DNA of 64,000 nt, taken from contig CAJXNP010000001.1 of NCBI GenBank assembly GCA_913057175.1, forward strand, positions 186,001-250,000, given 5' to 3'. The position numbers were made by a program, and so were the translations under genes. The notes under the pieces are model-generated. The model was not told where the DNA came from, ran no database searches, and saw only the letters and a program-made list of their open reading frames with translations. Positions 34,390 through 42,930 of the stretch are shown one piece after another. Position 1 is the stretch's first letter. Each line of letters starts with the position of its first letter. Source of the stretch: an uncultured Cytophagales bacterium (lineage in GTDB: Bacteria; Bacteroidota; Bacteroidia; Cytophagales; Cyclobacteriaceae).

Positions 34390-36894
34390 TTATTCAGGCG
34401 CCTCCCCTACAATTGGCGGAATATTATATTTTGCTGTTCGGTCATCTTTTATCGCACCTGACCAATTCAATCCATAGGCAAAATCGTAGGTATTGCCATC
34501 GCTGTCCATATAACATTCCATATCCCGGGGCACATCTTCCAATTGCGCCTCCACGGTCTCCATATTGGTTGGCATTTGAATTGGCAATAGCCCGGAGGGT
34601 TCTACCTGACCGGTAATAACTTCGAGAAAGGCTTTGTCGGGCACATTGTCCGACCTGTTACCCCCAAATCCAACCAGGATTGCATCCACTTCACTTTCGA
34701 ATTCCCCGAAAACCATCGGGTTCGCTACGTCTAACACAACAATAACTTTGTTTACCGCAGAGACGGTGTTCAGCACCAGGTCCAGGTGGCTTTCATTCGT
34801 AATGATCCCTGTCTGGCCAAAATAGGAACGATTCTCCTTTACCAGTTTCTCCGTATCATTTTCTGTCACTTCGATCATATCGCCACCTATAGACTCCCGG
34901 CGAACAAACTCTGAGTCAGCGGTATATGGACGATATTGTAAGGAAATGGGAAGGTAGGTAAATTCCTCCCGATCTGTTATACTTCCTACAGATCCCGGAC
35001 CGCCATCCCTCATGCCTCCGGATTCCATAAAAGTTGGGTTACCATTTTTAGGGTTTGATATCCTGACAAGCGCAAAATCACATTGGGCAATTTCTTCTTT
35101 GGGGGCGCGTATGATATCATCAGGAACCAGCGTAGGATTACCTTCCCCATCAGCGGGACCAGTGAATGTATCGGCTAGTTTATCCGTTAGCACATCGTAA
35201 TATTCTCTTGCTATTTCGAGATCGAATCCTGGCTCAGCAGATGCCGGTGTTCTCCTCCACCCACCGGTTGCCGCTACATATACCCTGGGGATATATACCC
35301 TGGGCTTTTCGCCTTCCGTCGATGCCTCGTGAATCATTCCGTTACTGTTCTTGAGCATCACGATGGATTTGAGATAGGCCTGGTGTCCTGCGGCATTGTG
35401 CTCTGCATTGTTAGCGACGGTCTCGGCCTCTTCGAGATTGAGGTAGGGATTGTCGACAATACCGATATTGAAGTGGGTTCTTAGTATCCTCTCTGTCGAT
35501 TTCTTCATGATTTCATCCATTTCTGTTTGACCTAGACTCGTAACACCAAGCTCGTACGCCTCCATCGCTAAATCTACACTTTCCTGTCCGTCACTGCCCT
35601 CACCACCAAAAGCATCACATCCAGCTTCGAGGGTAGCCAACATCTTTTCAACCATCGTTAAATTTTCAACCCCATAATTCTTGCTGGTAAGAATACCAAA
35701 GTCCGTCAGGATATAACCATCCCAACCATACTTATCTCTCAATAATTGATTGATTTTGTATGGACTAAAGCTGGTACCTAAACGTTCACCGCCAACCGGC
35801 GATCCATCTGCTTCCAGACCGATGGAATAGTTCGTCATAGCAGCAGTTACCGTTTTGGTTTTCCCCGGCAAGTTCATGCAGGCAATGAATGGCAGTACAT
35901 GAGTGAAAAACTGACCACCAGGGAATACATTATATTCCCCATCACGAGTATGCGATTCGCGACCACCTTCGGCTGCCCCATCTCCCGGAAAGTGTTTCAT
36001 CTGGTTGTTTACACTGTGTTTGCCCCATCCCAGATCATTTCCTTCATCGTCATAGGTAGATTGCCACCCATTGATTACTGCCTGGGCCATATCCATTGAC
36101 AGGGCAGGGTCTTCTCCGAATGTACCGGGAATGCGTCTCCACCGCGGTTCTGTTGCCAGATCCATTTGAGTTGCTACCTGCATGGAGATGCCCATAACCC
36201 GCCACTCTTCTGACATCATTCTACCGTATTGAGCACCGATTGCAGGGTCAAAGGTGGCCGCCAAACCAAGATTGCCTGGCCAGTTGGAAACATCTCCTGA
36301 TCTGGGATCATCGATCCAGACCGCTGGAATACATACAATACTGTCAAGACCCTCAATGTACGCCTGAACCATGTTGTTCCAATTAACTTTTGTCCTGTTA
36401 TCAGTTGAACCACCCCGGGGCGCTCTCAACTGTCTGTAACCTAAGTCCAGGGAAGTCTTCATGATGGTATCAAGTGTATCAGGATTCACTGTCCAGCTAC
36501 CAAAAGGATTCATCTTCATGCCCATCATCTGCTCGACCGGGATCTCATCCACCATGGTACTCGCTCTTGTTTCGAAATCAACACGCCAGTCTTCAAATTG
36601 GTCTAAAAGATTATTACGATTGAGGTCTTTGAATGCAAATCCGTCTACCTGAATAAGTTGAAGTCCGGAACTCTTTGAATATCCGAGGGTCGTCCCTTCT
36701 TCATTTGTTACCATTGTCCATCCGTCAGGGGTCAATGATTCCTGCCACTTAACGTTGCCGGATCCAAAAGTATCAGGTTCAATGGGATAATTTTCTATTT
36801 GACTACAGGAAAAAAATAAAGTAGCAGCTCCGGTCAGAATTGCTATTACAAAATGGATTCTTTTGGAAGTAGTAGATTCTTTAAGCACATACAT
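34390..36894 (-). CDS. GH3 glycoside hydrolase (beta-glucosidase/xylosidase type)
   Basis: An 834-residue exported enzyme; the N-terminal hydrophobic segment ends TLFFSC (Cys30), a possible lipobox. The GH3 barrel contains LATEPRWRRIPGTFGEDP, Lys300-His301 (MKHFPGDG) and the nucleophile Asp398 in GYILTDFG. The second alpha/beta domain runs from about residue 520. The DLNRNNLLDQFEDWR segment near residue 90 is a common insertion in Bacteroidota GH3 lipoproteins. The enzyme would release terminal beta-linked glucose or xylose. GH3 specificity cannot be fixed by motif. It is transcribed alone toward the serine hydrolase gene. Confidence 0.9.
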   Translation of the reverse strand: MYVLKESTTSKRIHFVIAILTGAATLFFSCSQIENYPIEPDTFGSGNVKWQESLTPDGWTMVTNEEGTTLGYSKSSGLQLIQVDGFAFKDLNRNNLLDQFEDWRVDFETRASTMVDEIPVEQMMGMKMNPFGSWTVNPDTLDTIMKTSLDLGYRQLRAPRGGSTDNRTKVNWNNMVQAYIEGLDSIVCIPAVWIDDPRSGDVSNWPGNLGLAATFDPAIGAQYGRMMSEEWRVMGISMQVATQMDLATEPRWRRIPGTFGEDPALSMDMAQAVINGWQSTYDDEGNDLGWGKHSVNNQMKHFPGDGAAEGGRESHTRDGEYNVFPGGQFFTHVLPFIACMNLPGKTKTVTAAMTNYSIGLEADGSPVGGERLGTSFSPYKINQLLRDKYGWDGYILTDFGILTSKNYGVENLTMVEKMLATLEAGCDAFGGEGSDGQESVDLAMEAYELGVTSLGQTEMDEIMKKSTERILRTHFNIGIVDNPYLNLEEAETVANNAEHNAAGHQAYLKSIVMLKNSNGMIHEASTEGEKPRVYIPRVYVAATGGWRRTPASAEPGFDLEIAREYYDVLTDKLADTFTGPADGEGNPTLVPDDIIRAPKEEIAQCDFALVRISNPKNGNPTFMESGGMRDGGPGSVGSITDREEFTYLPISLQYRPYTADSEFVRRESIGGDMIEVTENDTEKLVKENRSYFGQTGIITNESHLDLVLNTVSAVNKVIVVLDVANPMVFGEFESEVDAILVGFGGNRSDNVPDKAFLEVITGQVEPSGLLPIQMPTNMETVEAQLEDVPRDMECYMDSDGNTYDFAYGLNWSGAIKDDRTAKYNIPPIVGEAPE

Positions 36895-37006
36895 TGGTTT
36901 ACCTCTATTTTAATGACAGTTTTTTATTTTATTTTTCTTAACAACAAAAGGGTATCATTGCAAGTTAAGTTAATCAATTTCTGTAATCCATTGTGCTAAA
37001 CACTGG

Positions 37007-37108
37007 ATTAAGTTGCTTGAGAAACCGGATGATAACGAGGTTATTTTTCATGAACATTCTGAGGAGACCGAATGGCAGAAAAAAACGATAACCATTGATC
37101 ATAGCTAA
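37007..37108 (+). pseudogene. Remnant of a second serine hydrolase gene
   Basis: In frame from 37007 the sequence reads IKLLEKPDDNEVIFHEHSE then ETEWQKK and stops at 37108. The end of the intact serine hydrolase (32921-34279) reads DENKVIFHEHGEETEWQKK. No upstream part of the gene is detectable, so only about 30 codons of a paralogue survive. Confidence 0.7.
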
Positions 37109-37309
37109 AAGCGAGGCATTTACTAACTTCAGATATCCCTCAGAAACTACCTCAATGTTGACCTGATAAAGGATTATTAATCTCAGGGATGCAACACATT
37201 CGGATGATGAACGTCTGAATGTTTTAGTAATTAAAACGATGAGCAACTCGACTACTCTGTTTTGCTTACTAAACTTCTGATTCCAAAACCTTAAAATTAA
37301 ACCTGTTAA

Positions 37310-37774
37310 ATGACTGAATACCATCTCGCACAAATCAACATTGCCCGTATGAAAGGCACCAACATCGACGATCCCATGATGAAGGAGTTCGTAGATAACC
37401 TGGAACCTATTAATTCCCTTGCGGAAAAAAGTGAAGGGTTTGTCTGGCGACTGAAAGATGACAGCAACAATGCCACTCACCTTAATCCCTATGACAATGA
37501 ACAGATCATCGTCAATTATTCCATCTGGAAAGATGTTAAATCCCTCGAGAATTTTGTATTCCGGACCATGCATGCTGAGTTTCTTCGCAGAAGAAAAGAG
37601 TGGTTCCAAAAACTGGAGCAGCCCTCCACGGCCATGTGGTGGGTTCCGAAAGGCACCGTTCCAACCTTGGCAGAAGCAGTAGATAAATTAGATCAGTTGC
37701 AAAAAAATGGTGCTTCAGAGAGGATTTTTGATTTTAAAAATAAGTACTCTCCTCCTATCGACATTGCCTCCTAG
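37310..37774 (+). CDS. DUF3291 domain protein
   Basis: A 154-residue protein of the DUF3291 family, a dimeric alpha-beta-barrel-like fold related to monooxygenase-type ABM domains. Recognised words are HLAQINIARMKGTNIDDPMM, GFVWRLKDD, VNYSIWKDVKSLENFVFRT, and PSTAMWWVPKGTVPTLAEA. Function unknown; cytoplasmic. The stop codon is formed partly by the first bases of the MITE-like repeat at 37773, so insertion may have trimmed a few terminal residues. Confidence 0.9.
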   Translation: MTEYHLAQINIARMKGTNIDDPMMKEFVDNLEPINSLAEKSEGFVWRLKDDSNNATHLNPYDNEQIIVNYSIWKDVKSLENFVFRTMHAEFLRRRKEWFQKLEQPSTAMWWVPKGTVPTLAEAVDKLDQLQKNGASERIFDFKNKYSPPIDIAS

Positions 37775-37848
37775 TGTTGTGTCAAGTATGGTCTAACGTA
37801 TTTGCAAAAAGTCGAATTTTTTAAAAACACACCCCTTCGCCCCTCTCC
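37773..37848 (+). mobile_element. Partial copy of the MITE-like element
   Basis: AGTGTTGTGTCAAGTATGGT through CCCCTTCGCCCCTCTC is nearly identical to the left half of 28765-28903. The match breaks at 37848 where a smaller palindromic segment begins; CCCTCTCGAG resumes at 37941, suggesting the element was split. Confidence 0.7.
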
Positions 37849-37852
37849 AATA

Positions 37853-37932
37853 CTATTAAGTTAAGAAGGGTTTTTACGACCTCTCCCTAACCCTCTCCAA
37901 GAGAGGGAAATAGTATTGTCTTAACTTAATAG
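37853..37932. repeat. Small palindromic insertion inside the MITE copy
   Basis: CTATTAAGTTAAGA (37853-37866) and TCTTAACTTAATAG (37919-37932) are perfect inverted ends around a core with CCCTCTCCAAGAGAGGG. CCCTCTC occurs on both sides, compatible with a target duplication. The remaining 37942-38185 has no recognised gene. Confidence 0.55.
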
Positions 37933-38185
37933 CATTGCATCCCTCTCGAGAAATGTATGTGAGTTCGAGGTATGAAGCATATATAATTAAGAATTCAACT
38001 TGCTGATACTTAGAGTATTCGCGTCTTCATGAGAAGAAAAATTAATGCTACAAAGGCTCAAAGTCACAAAGTATAAAAAAGGGGAAATCCTATTGAATAA
38101 ACATAAATAATTGATTTTCAATTGATACTATGTCGAAATGACGTTAATTTATTGCTGCAATTGATAATAACTTTCTTCTGTTCCC

Positions 38186-39523
38186 ATGGAAATGGATGAT
38201 CAATTACTGGAAAAGTGTAAAAAACGTATCGAGGCAAAACTCGGATGGGGAGGAAGCGAGATCTGGACCCATCAGGATTTTGAAAAACTCAGCGATGTTA
38301 TTGATGAGGCAACCGGTGTAAGGCTGAGCACAGCAACGTTGAAACGTATATGGGGAAAAGTAAAATATACCAGCAAACCCACAGTAACTACGCTGGATAC
38401 CCTGGCTCGATTTATCGGATTCGATAACTGGAGGGTTTTTAAACTTAACAACAAGGAAGCTGAAGATGAAAGTCTCACCACAAAAGCCAAAGGATTTAAC
38501 AATTTAACCGAACAACGTGATTTCTCCAGTAAGAAAAGCTACAAACAGCAATGGAAGTCCTGGTATTGGGCACTTGCACTTGGAATTATTGCCATTACCT
38601 CTTCATTCTTATATTTCAACCAAAAATCATCATTGGAAAACAAGGAAGATCTTTTCTTTGAGAATTTTTCCTTTGAAAGCAGACGTGTTGTTTCGGTAGG
38701 AGTCCCTAATTCTGTCATTTTCAAATACAATGCTTCCGCCGCAAGGGATGAAGATTCCCTGTTTATTCAGCAGTCCTGGAACAAGGACCTGAGACAACGG
38801 ATCCGGAAGGAAGAAAACACGGCAACTTCTATTTACTATTACCCCGGATTTTTTCTGGCCAAACTGGTGGTGAATGATCAGATTGTTAAGGAAGACAGCG
38901 TATACATACAGACAGAGGGGTGGCTTCCTCTCGTAGTACAACCTAACGTACCAGTATACTATGAGAAGAAAGATATTTTTAATGAGGGTGTGATGCACTT
39001 GCCCATTCATAAGATCAAAGAGAATTCCATAGAGCTACAGCCGGAAACGCCATGGGTGGAGTTTTATAACGTTCGTAATTTCGGAGGTCTGAAAAGTGAC
39101 AATTTTATTTTGGAGACCGAAATTAAAAATGACTTTAAGAAAGGATCGGGAATTTGTCAGAATACGGAAATCCATATCCGGCTCGCAGGTGGAGTTCTTA
39201 TTCTTCCTCTTTCCATAAAAGGCTGTGTCTCCAATTTGAAAATGCTGGATGTCGATGGGATAAGGGAAGACGTATCAGCTTTGGGATGTGATCTGAGTAA
39301 TTGGGTAAGGGTCCGGTACGAGGTGAAAGACAGAAAGGGCAGGATCTTTATCAATGACGAAAAGGCTGTAGAGTTAAACCTGGATTTTAATCCGAAGGAA
39401 TTGAAAGGATTACTTTTTCGATTTCAGGGAACCGGTAGTGTTAATTATGTAAGGCTGTCGTCAACTGACGGCCAGATTTTATACGAGGATAATTTTGACC
39501 AAAACACGTCATCCCTTCAATGA
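38186..39523 (+). CDS. Membrane-anchored HTH regulator with extracytoplasmic lectin-like sensor
   Basis: A 445-residue protein with an unusual order: residues 1 to about 85 a helical DNA-binding-like domain (GVRLSTATLKRIWGK, then TVTTLDTLARFIGFDNW), residues 126-144 one membrane span (WALALGIIAITSSFLYF), and about 150-445 a beta-rich outer part. The last 170 residues (WVEFYNVRNFGG, then NDEKAVELNL and NYVRLSSTDGQILYEDNF) look like a concanavalin/LamG-like domain. It would sense something outside and act directly on DNA at the membrane. I know of similar uncharacterised proteins in Cytophagales, not of a proven ligand. Its neighbour downstream is a PQQ-type propeller protein. Confidence 0.7.
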   Translation: MEMDDQLLEKCKKRIEAKLGWGGSEIWTHQDFEKLSDVIDEATGVRLSTATLKRIWGKVKYTSKPTVTTLDTLARFIGFDNWRVFKLNNKEAEDESLTTKAKGFNNLTEQRDFSSKKSYKQQWKSWYWALALGIIAITSSFLYFNQKSSLENKEDLFFENFSFESRRVVSVGVPNSVIFKYNASAARDEDSLFIQQSWNKDLRQRIRKEENTATSIYYYPGFFLAKLVVNDQIVKEDSVYIQTEGWLPLVVQPNVPVYYEKKDIFNEGVMHLPIHKIKENSIELQPETPWVEFYNVRNFGGLKSDNFILETEIKNDFKKGSGICQNTEIHIRLAGGVLILPLSIKGCVSNLKMLDVDGIREDVSALGCDLSNWVRVRYEVKDRKGRIFINDEKAVELNLDFNPKELKGLLFRFQGTGSVNYVRLSSTDGQILYEDNFDQNTSSLQ

Positions 39524-39691
39524 GCAACCAAATGTGAATGGCTTTGAATAAGCTTGAACACTTTTGAACAACTTTAGATTCCTAAAATTTCACTTCTTAC
39601 GCTTTAAAGTAATCCTGATGATTGGATAGGATGGTCATTCTACTCTTCCGCCAATATCAGGGAAATCGCTTTTAAGAATTTCACCCATTAA

Positions 39692-39750
39692 AAAACTCAA
39701 CTTATGTGAGTCGATGAAAACTCAACTTATGTAAGTTGTGAAAACTCAAA
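39692..39750. repeat. Short tandem repeat with internal hairpins
   Basis: AAAACTCAACTTATGTGAGT and AAAACTCAACTTATGTAAGT recur at a 24-25 bp period, followed by a third partial AAAACTCAAA. CAACTTATGTAAGTTG can itself fold. Confidence 0.6.
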
Positions 39751-39850
39751 TTTTGACTTGAATTATGTGGTTTTTATATAACACACCTCTGAATCTCCTC
39801 TTTCCGATAGCTATCGGAAGAGAATAATTGTATAATTCAAGTCAAAATTT
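39748..39850. repeat. About 100-bp inverted-repeat element with CCGATAGCTATCGG core
   Basis: Arms 39748-39766 and 39832-39850 are a perfect 19-bp inverted repeat (AAATTTTGACTTGAATTAT). The centre holds the 18-bp palindrome TTCCGATAGCTATCGGAA at 39802-39819. A structurally matching element lies at 63321-63419. It ends 93 bp before the start of the propeller gene. Confidence 0.75.
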
Positions 39851-39943
39851 CTTCAATCTCAACGTTAAAAGTGATTTCCTTTTTTCGATCTGAAGACATC
39901 CGGATTACCTCGCTGAATTAACTACATTTTAAACCCAAGGCTC

Positions 39944-41698
39944 ATGAAATGCTTACCTTTTGTACTGCTGTTTATCCTTTCAACTTCTTTTTCCCAATCC
40001 TACGGAATTGACAATCCCAAAGTAAGATGGAAATTTAAAACCCAGGGTCCCATACGAAGTGGTGGGGCACTTCACAACGATAAGATCTTTTTCGGAAGCG
40101 CCGATGGATCGCTATATGCAGTGAACAAATTGGACGGAAGTCTTACCTGGAAATTTCAAACGCAGGGCGCTTTGACAGGATCACCAACGATTGATGGATC
40201 TTCTGTCTACGTTGCCAGCCGGGATAATTACCTGTACGCCATCAACATCACTTCCGGAAGCCTCAATTGGAAATATAAAACGGAACCCATTTTGCCCGAC
40301 GAGACAGCCGGCTGGGAGTACTTTTCCGCAGCTCCGTTGGTTTCACAAGACATGGTTTTTATCGGTTCGGGGGATGGATATTTATATGCTTTGGACAAGG
40401 GAAAGGGGAAACTCGAATGGAAGTTTAGAACGCAGGGGAGAATAAGGGCAACTCCATTGATCAAAGATGGAGTCATTTACCAACCCAGCAATGACGGCTA
40501 TGTATATGCACTGGATGTTCAAAGCGGAAGTTTGCTCTGGAAGTTTGAAACCCGTGGTGCTACGTACGATCCTCAACAATTCGGATTTGACCGAAATTCC
40601 ATCAACACCCAAGCGATCATCAAAGACAACCTGCTTGTGTTCGGTTCGCGAGATGGAAATGTGTATGCTGTTAACCTGGATTCGCATCTGGAAAAGTGGA
40701 GCTTTACCTATGGCACCACATGGGCGATGGCTACCACGGTTTCTGACAACAGCGTGTATGTTGGATGGTCTACCAACAACCTCATCTGTGCCATTGATCT
40801 CTCAACGGGAAAGGAAATCTGGAAATATCAGGCCGGCGCCCATAATTATGCCAAACCATTAATACTGGACTCCGGGCTTTATGTTGGTTCTGCCGATGGG
40901 AATATGTACCGGTTTGATAAATATACAGGCGAAAAGATTTGGGAATATGCAATCGGAAGCGAAATTTTTTCACCGGCATTCGAAGATTCCGGCATACTCT
41001 ATTTCGGAAGTGATGACGGATGTTTTTATGCTTTGGAAGAAGGAGAAAACGCCTACAAAGCCGTTTATCAACCGTTGACGATCAGGGGAAATGCCAGGTT
41101 CCTTGTGGTAGATCCAAAGCTGACCCCTTACCTGTGTGAAAGGGGATTTGAACGCCTCGATTCCGCAGGCCTTTTCACTTTTCTGAATGACAGGATCAAT
41201 GATGGGAACCCCAGTGTGGTGGTATTTTCTCTTCCACTAATTCCATCTAATATGGTTGGTGATGTACCCGGTGAAGGGATGATCAGAAAATACCTGGAAT
41301 CCGGTGGGAAGATTGTCTGGATGGGAGATATCCCCAATTTTTATGAACCTGATCAATCGGGTAATTTCAAACGCGATGCATCAGTTGGATCACAGCTTTT
41401 AGAAGTTGATTTTAATTCCCCACGTGAATCGGGTAACTATTATAGTAAAGTCACACAAGAGGGCCTCGATTGGGGTTTGCCTCCATGGATAACAACTACC
41501 AATTCCACCGTTTCTCCGGATGATGAAATTATTCCGTTTGCATATGATGAATATGGGAGGATTAGTCTTTGGAAAAAGAGTTTTCACACCAGGCCGGGTT
41601 CCGGATTTGTTTCAATTCGTACCTGGGGTTGGAATGTGCCGATAAAAGACAAAGACCTTGAATTTATCTACAGTATGGCGATCTATGGTTTACAATAG
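39944..41698 (+). CDS. Secreted PQQ-like beta-propeller protein with C-terminal amidotransferase-like domain
   Basis: A 584-residue exported protein (signal peptide ending SFSQS). Residues about 25-370 hold repeated blades of the form GDGYLYALDxxxGxLxWKF, the PQQ/BamB-type propeller pattern, about eight blades. No PQQ or metal ligand set is evident, so it is probably a binding scaffold. Residues about 385-584 (ARFLVVDPKL, VVVFSLPLIP, YLESGGKIVWMGD) look like a catalytically unassigned class I amidotransferase fold, used in some envelope proteins as a binding module. Combination with the upstream regulator suggests a shared system. Function unknown. Confidence 0.8.
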   Translation: MKCLPFVLLFILSTSFSQSYGIDNPKVRWKFKTQGPIRSGGALHNDKIFFGSADGSLYAVNKLDGSLTWKFQTQGALTGSPTIDGSSVYVASRDNYLYAINITSGSLNWKYKTEPILPDETAGWEYFSAAPLVSQDMVFIGSGDGYLYALDKGKGKLEWKFRTQGRIRATPLIKDGVIYQPSNDGYVYALDVQSGSLLWKFETRGATYDPQQFGFDRNSINTQAIIKDNLLVFGSRDGNVYAVNLDSHLEKWSFTYGTTWAMATTVSDNSVYVGWSTNNLICAIDLSTGKEIWKYQAGAHNYAKPLILDSGLYVGSADGNMYRFDKYTGEKIWEYAIGSEIFSPAFEDSGILYFGSDDGCFYALEEGENAYKAVYQPLTIRGNARFLVVDPKLTPYLCERGFERLDSAGLFTFLNDRINDGNPSVVVFSLPLIPSNMVGDVPGEGMIRKYLESGGKIVWMGDIPNFYEPDQSGNFKRDASVGSQLLEVDFNSPRESGNYYSKVTQEGLDWGLPPWITTTNSTVSPDDEIIPFAYDEYGRISLWKKSFHTRPGSGFVSIRTWGWNVPIKDKDLEFIYSMAIYGLQ

Positions 41699-41709
41699 GT
41701 AAACCCTGT

Positions 41710-41832
41710 GTATTAGCGGGGTCTTCACAAGAGACCCCGGGTATACATCAATACACACATATAAATAAGAAACAGGTGATTTATTTTATTTGAAATCAAT
41801 CGCAGGATCGCAATAGCAGACCCAGCTAAAAC
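41710..41832. repeat. RAYT-type REP pair
   Basis: Left hairpin 41710-41743 (TATTAGCGGGGTCTTCACAA, GAGACCCCGG) and right hairpin 41799-41832 (ATCGCAGGATCGCAATAGCA, GACCCAGCTAAAAC). The interior is AT-rich. It lies between convergent genes (propeller and SDR). Confidence 0.75.
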
Positions 41833-41875
41833 CAAATTTCACCCCCTTAAACAAAAGAAAATGGACAGTGCAAGA

Positions 41876-42643
41876 TTATCGTCCCATCCATCCGCCATCG
41901 ACCAGCATGGTCGTGCCGGACATGTAGTCTGAAGCCGGTGATGCCAGAAAAACAACCGGTCCCTTGAAGTCTTCGGGCTCTCCCCATCGTCCTGCAGGGA
42001 TTCTGCCCAGGATAGACTTGCTTCTTTCAGGATCATTACGCAAAGCTTCCGTATTGTCTGTCGAGATGTAGCCCGGCGCGATCGCATTGACCTGTACGCC
42101 TTTGGATGCCCATTCATTTGATAAGGCCATGGTTAATTGACCAATTGCTCCCTTGGAGGCTGCATATCCCGGAACGGTGATCCCTCCCTGGAAAGTCAGC
42201 AGTGAAGCAGTAAAGATGATCTTTCCACTGCCCCTGGAAATCATATCTTTCCCGATCTCCCGTGACAATATGAATTGTGCATTTTGATTCACTTCGATTA
42301 CCTTGTCCCAGTAATCGTCGGGATGTTCGGCAGCTGGTTTTCGTAAGATGGTTCCGGCATTGTTTACCAGGATATCAGGAGTGGAATTTTCCGACTTGAA
42401 GAGCTCAATAAAACTATATAGTGATTTTCGATTGCTGAAATCACAGCGATAGGCTTTGAAATTTCGTCCCAGTTTGTTAACAGCCTCCTCAATATGAGAG
42501 CCTGAGGATTCCAAAGATGCCGAAACGCCGATGATGTCTGCGCCAGCTTCGGCCAATGCCTCGGCCATTGCGAACCCTATTCCTCGTTTACATCCGGTTA
42601 CTAATGCTGTTTTTCCTGAAAGGTTAAATTTATCTAATATCAT
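41876..42643 (-). CDS. kduD: SDR family dehydrogenase, KduD-like
   Basis: A 255-residue short-chain dehydrogenase. Cofactor motif TGCKRGIG (residues 16-23), NNAG and catalytic Ser147 (TASLLTF), Tyr160, Lys164 (YAASKGA). The words KPAAEHPDDYW and GYISTDNTEALRNDPERSKS followed by ILGRIPAGRWGEPEDFKG are characteristic of 2-dehydro-3-deoxy-D-gluconate 5-dehydrogenases. Known KduD acts in uronate breakdown; related SDRs act on L-rhamnose or L-fucose derivatives. Given the neighbouring aldolase and GH106 genes, a role in uronic acid or deoxy-sugar catabolism is likely; the exact substrate is inferred. It is downstream of the aldolase gene on the same strand. Confidence 0.88.
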   Translation of the reverse strand: MILDKFNLSGKTALVTGCKRGIGFAMAEALAEAGADIIGVSASLESSGSHIEEAVNKLGRNFKAYRCDFSNRKSLYSFIELFKSENSTPDILVNNAGTILRKPAAEHPDDYWDKVIEVNQNAQFILSREIGKDMISRGSGKIIFTASLLTFQGGITVPGYAASKGAIGQLTMALSNEWASKGVQVNAIAPGYISTDNTEALRNDPERSKSILGRIPAGRWGEPEDFKGPVVFLASPASDYMSGTTMLVDGGWMGR

Positions 42644-42753
42644 TCCTGATGATTTATTTTTAGGTTTAAAATCGATTCGTATTTGTTTTGATCAATCGAA
42701 TATAGAATAAATAATTCCGGCCGCCAAGTACGTAAAACTCCTCTAAGAATCGA

Positions 42754-42831
42754 GCCATTAAAAAATACCATAAATCCCCTTTTGAAAGGGGTAAGGGGAA
42801 TGTTCATTTAAAAACATCATTTTTTAATGGC
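42754..42831. repeat. 78-bp inverted-repeat element with GC-rich core
   Basis: Ends GCCATTAAAAAAT (42754-42766) and ATTTTTTAATGGC (42819-42831) are perfectly inverted. The core CCCCTTTTGAAAGGGG plus TAAGGGGAATGTTCAT is an inverted member of the repeat family at 93-152. It sits in the 287-bp gap between the aldolase and SDR genes. Confidence 0.65.
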
Positions 42832-42930
42832 CAAAATTCAATAATACAAGACTTCCCAATATTAAGTACTATTTTCCTGCTGCGAAATAAGGCAAATTTG
42901 TTCCATAACATTCTTCAATTTTTAACATCC

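Noticed and set aside
34390-36894. Dockerin or EF-hand in the GH3 protein
   Set aside because: The Asp/Asn-rich stretch near residue 90 is a usual GH3 insertion in Bacteroidota and has no paired second loop.
36974-37609. A 211-codon minus-strand frame
   Set aside because: It is antisense to the DUF3291 gene and the hydrolase remnant, and the plus-strand reading explains both.
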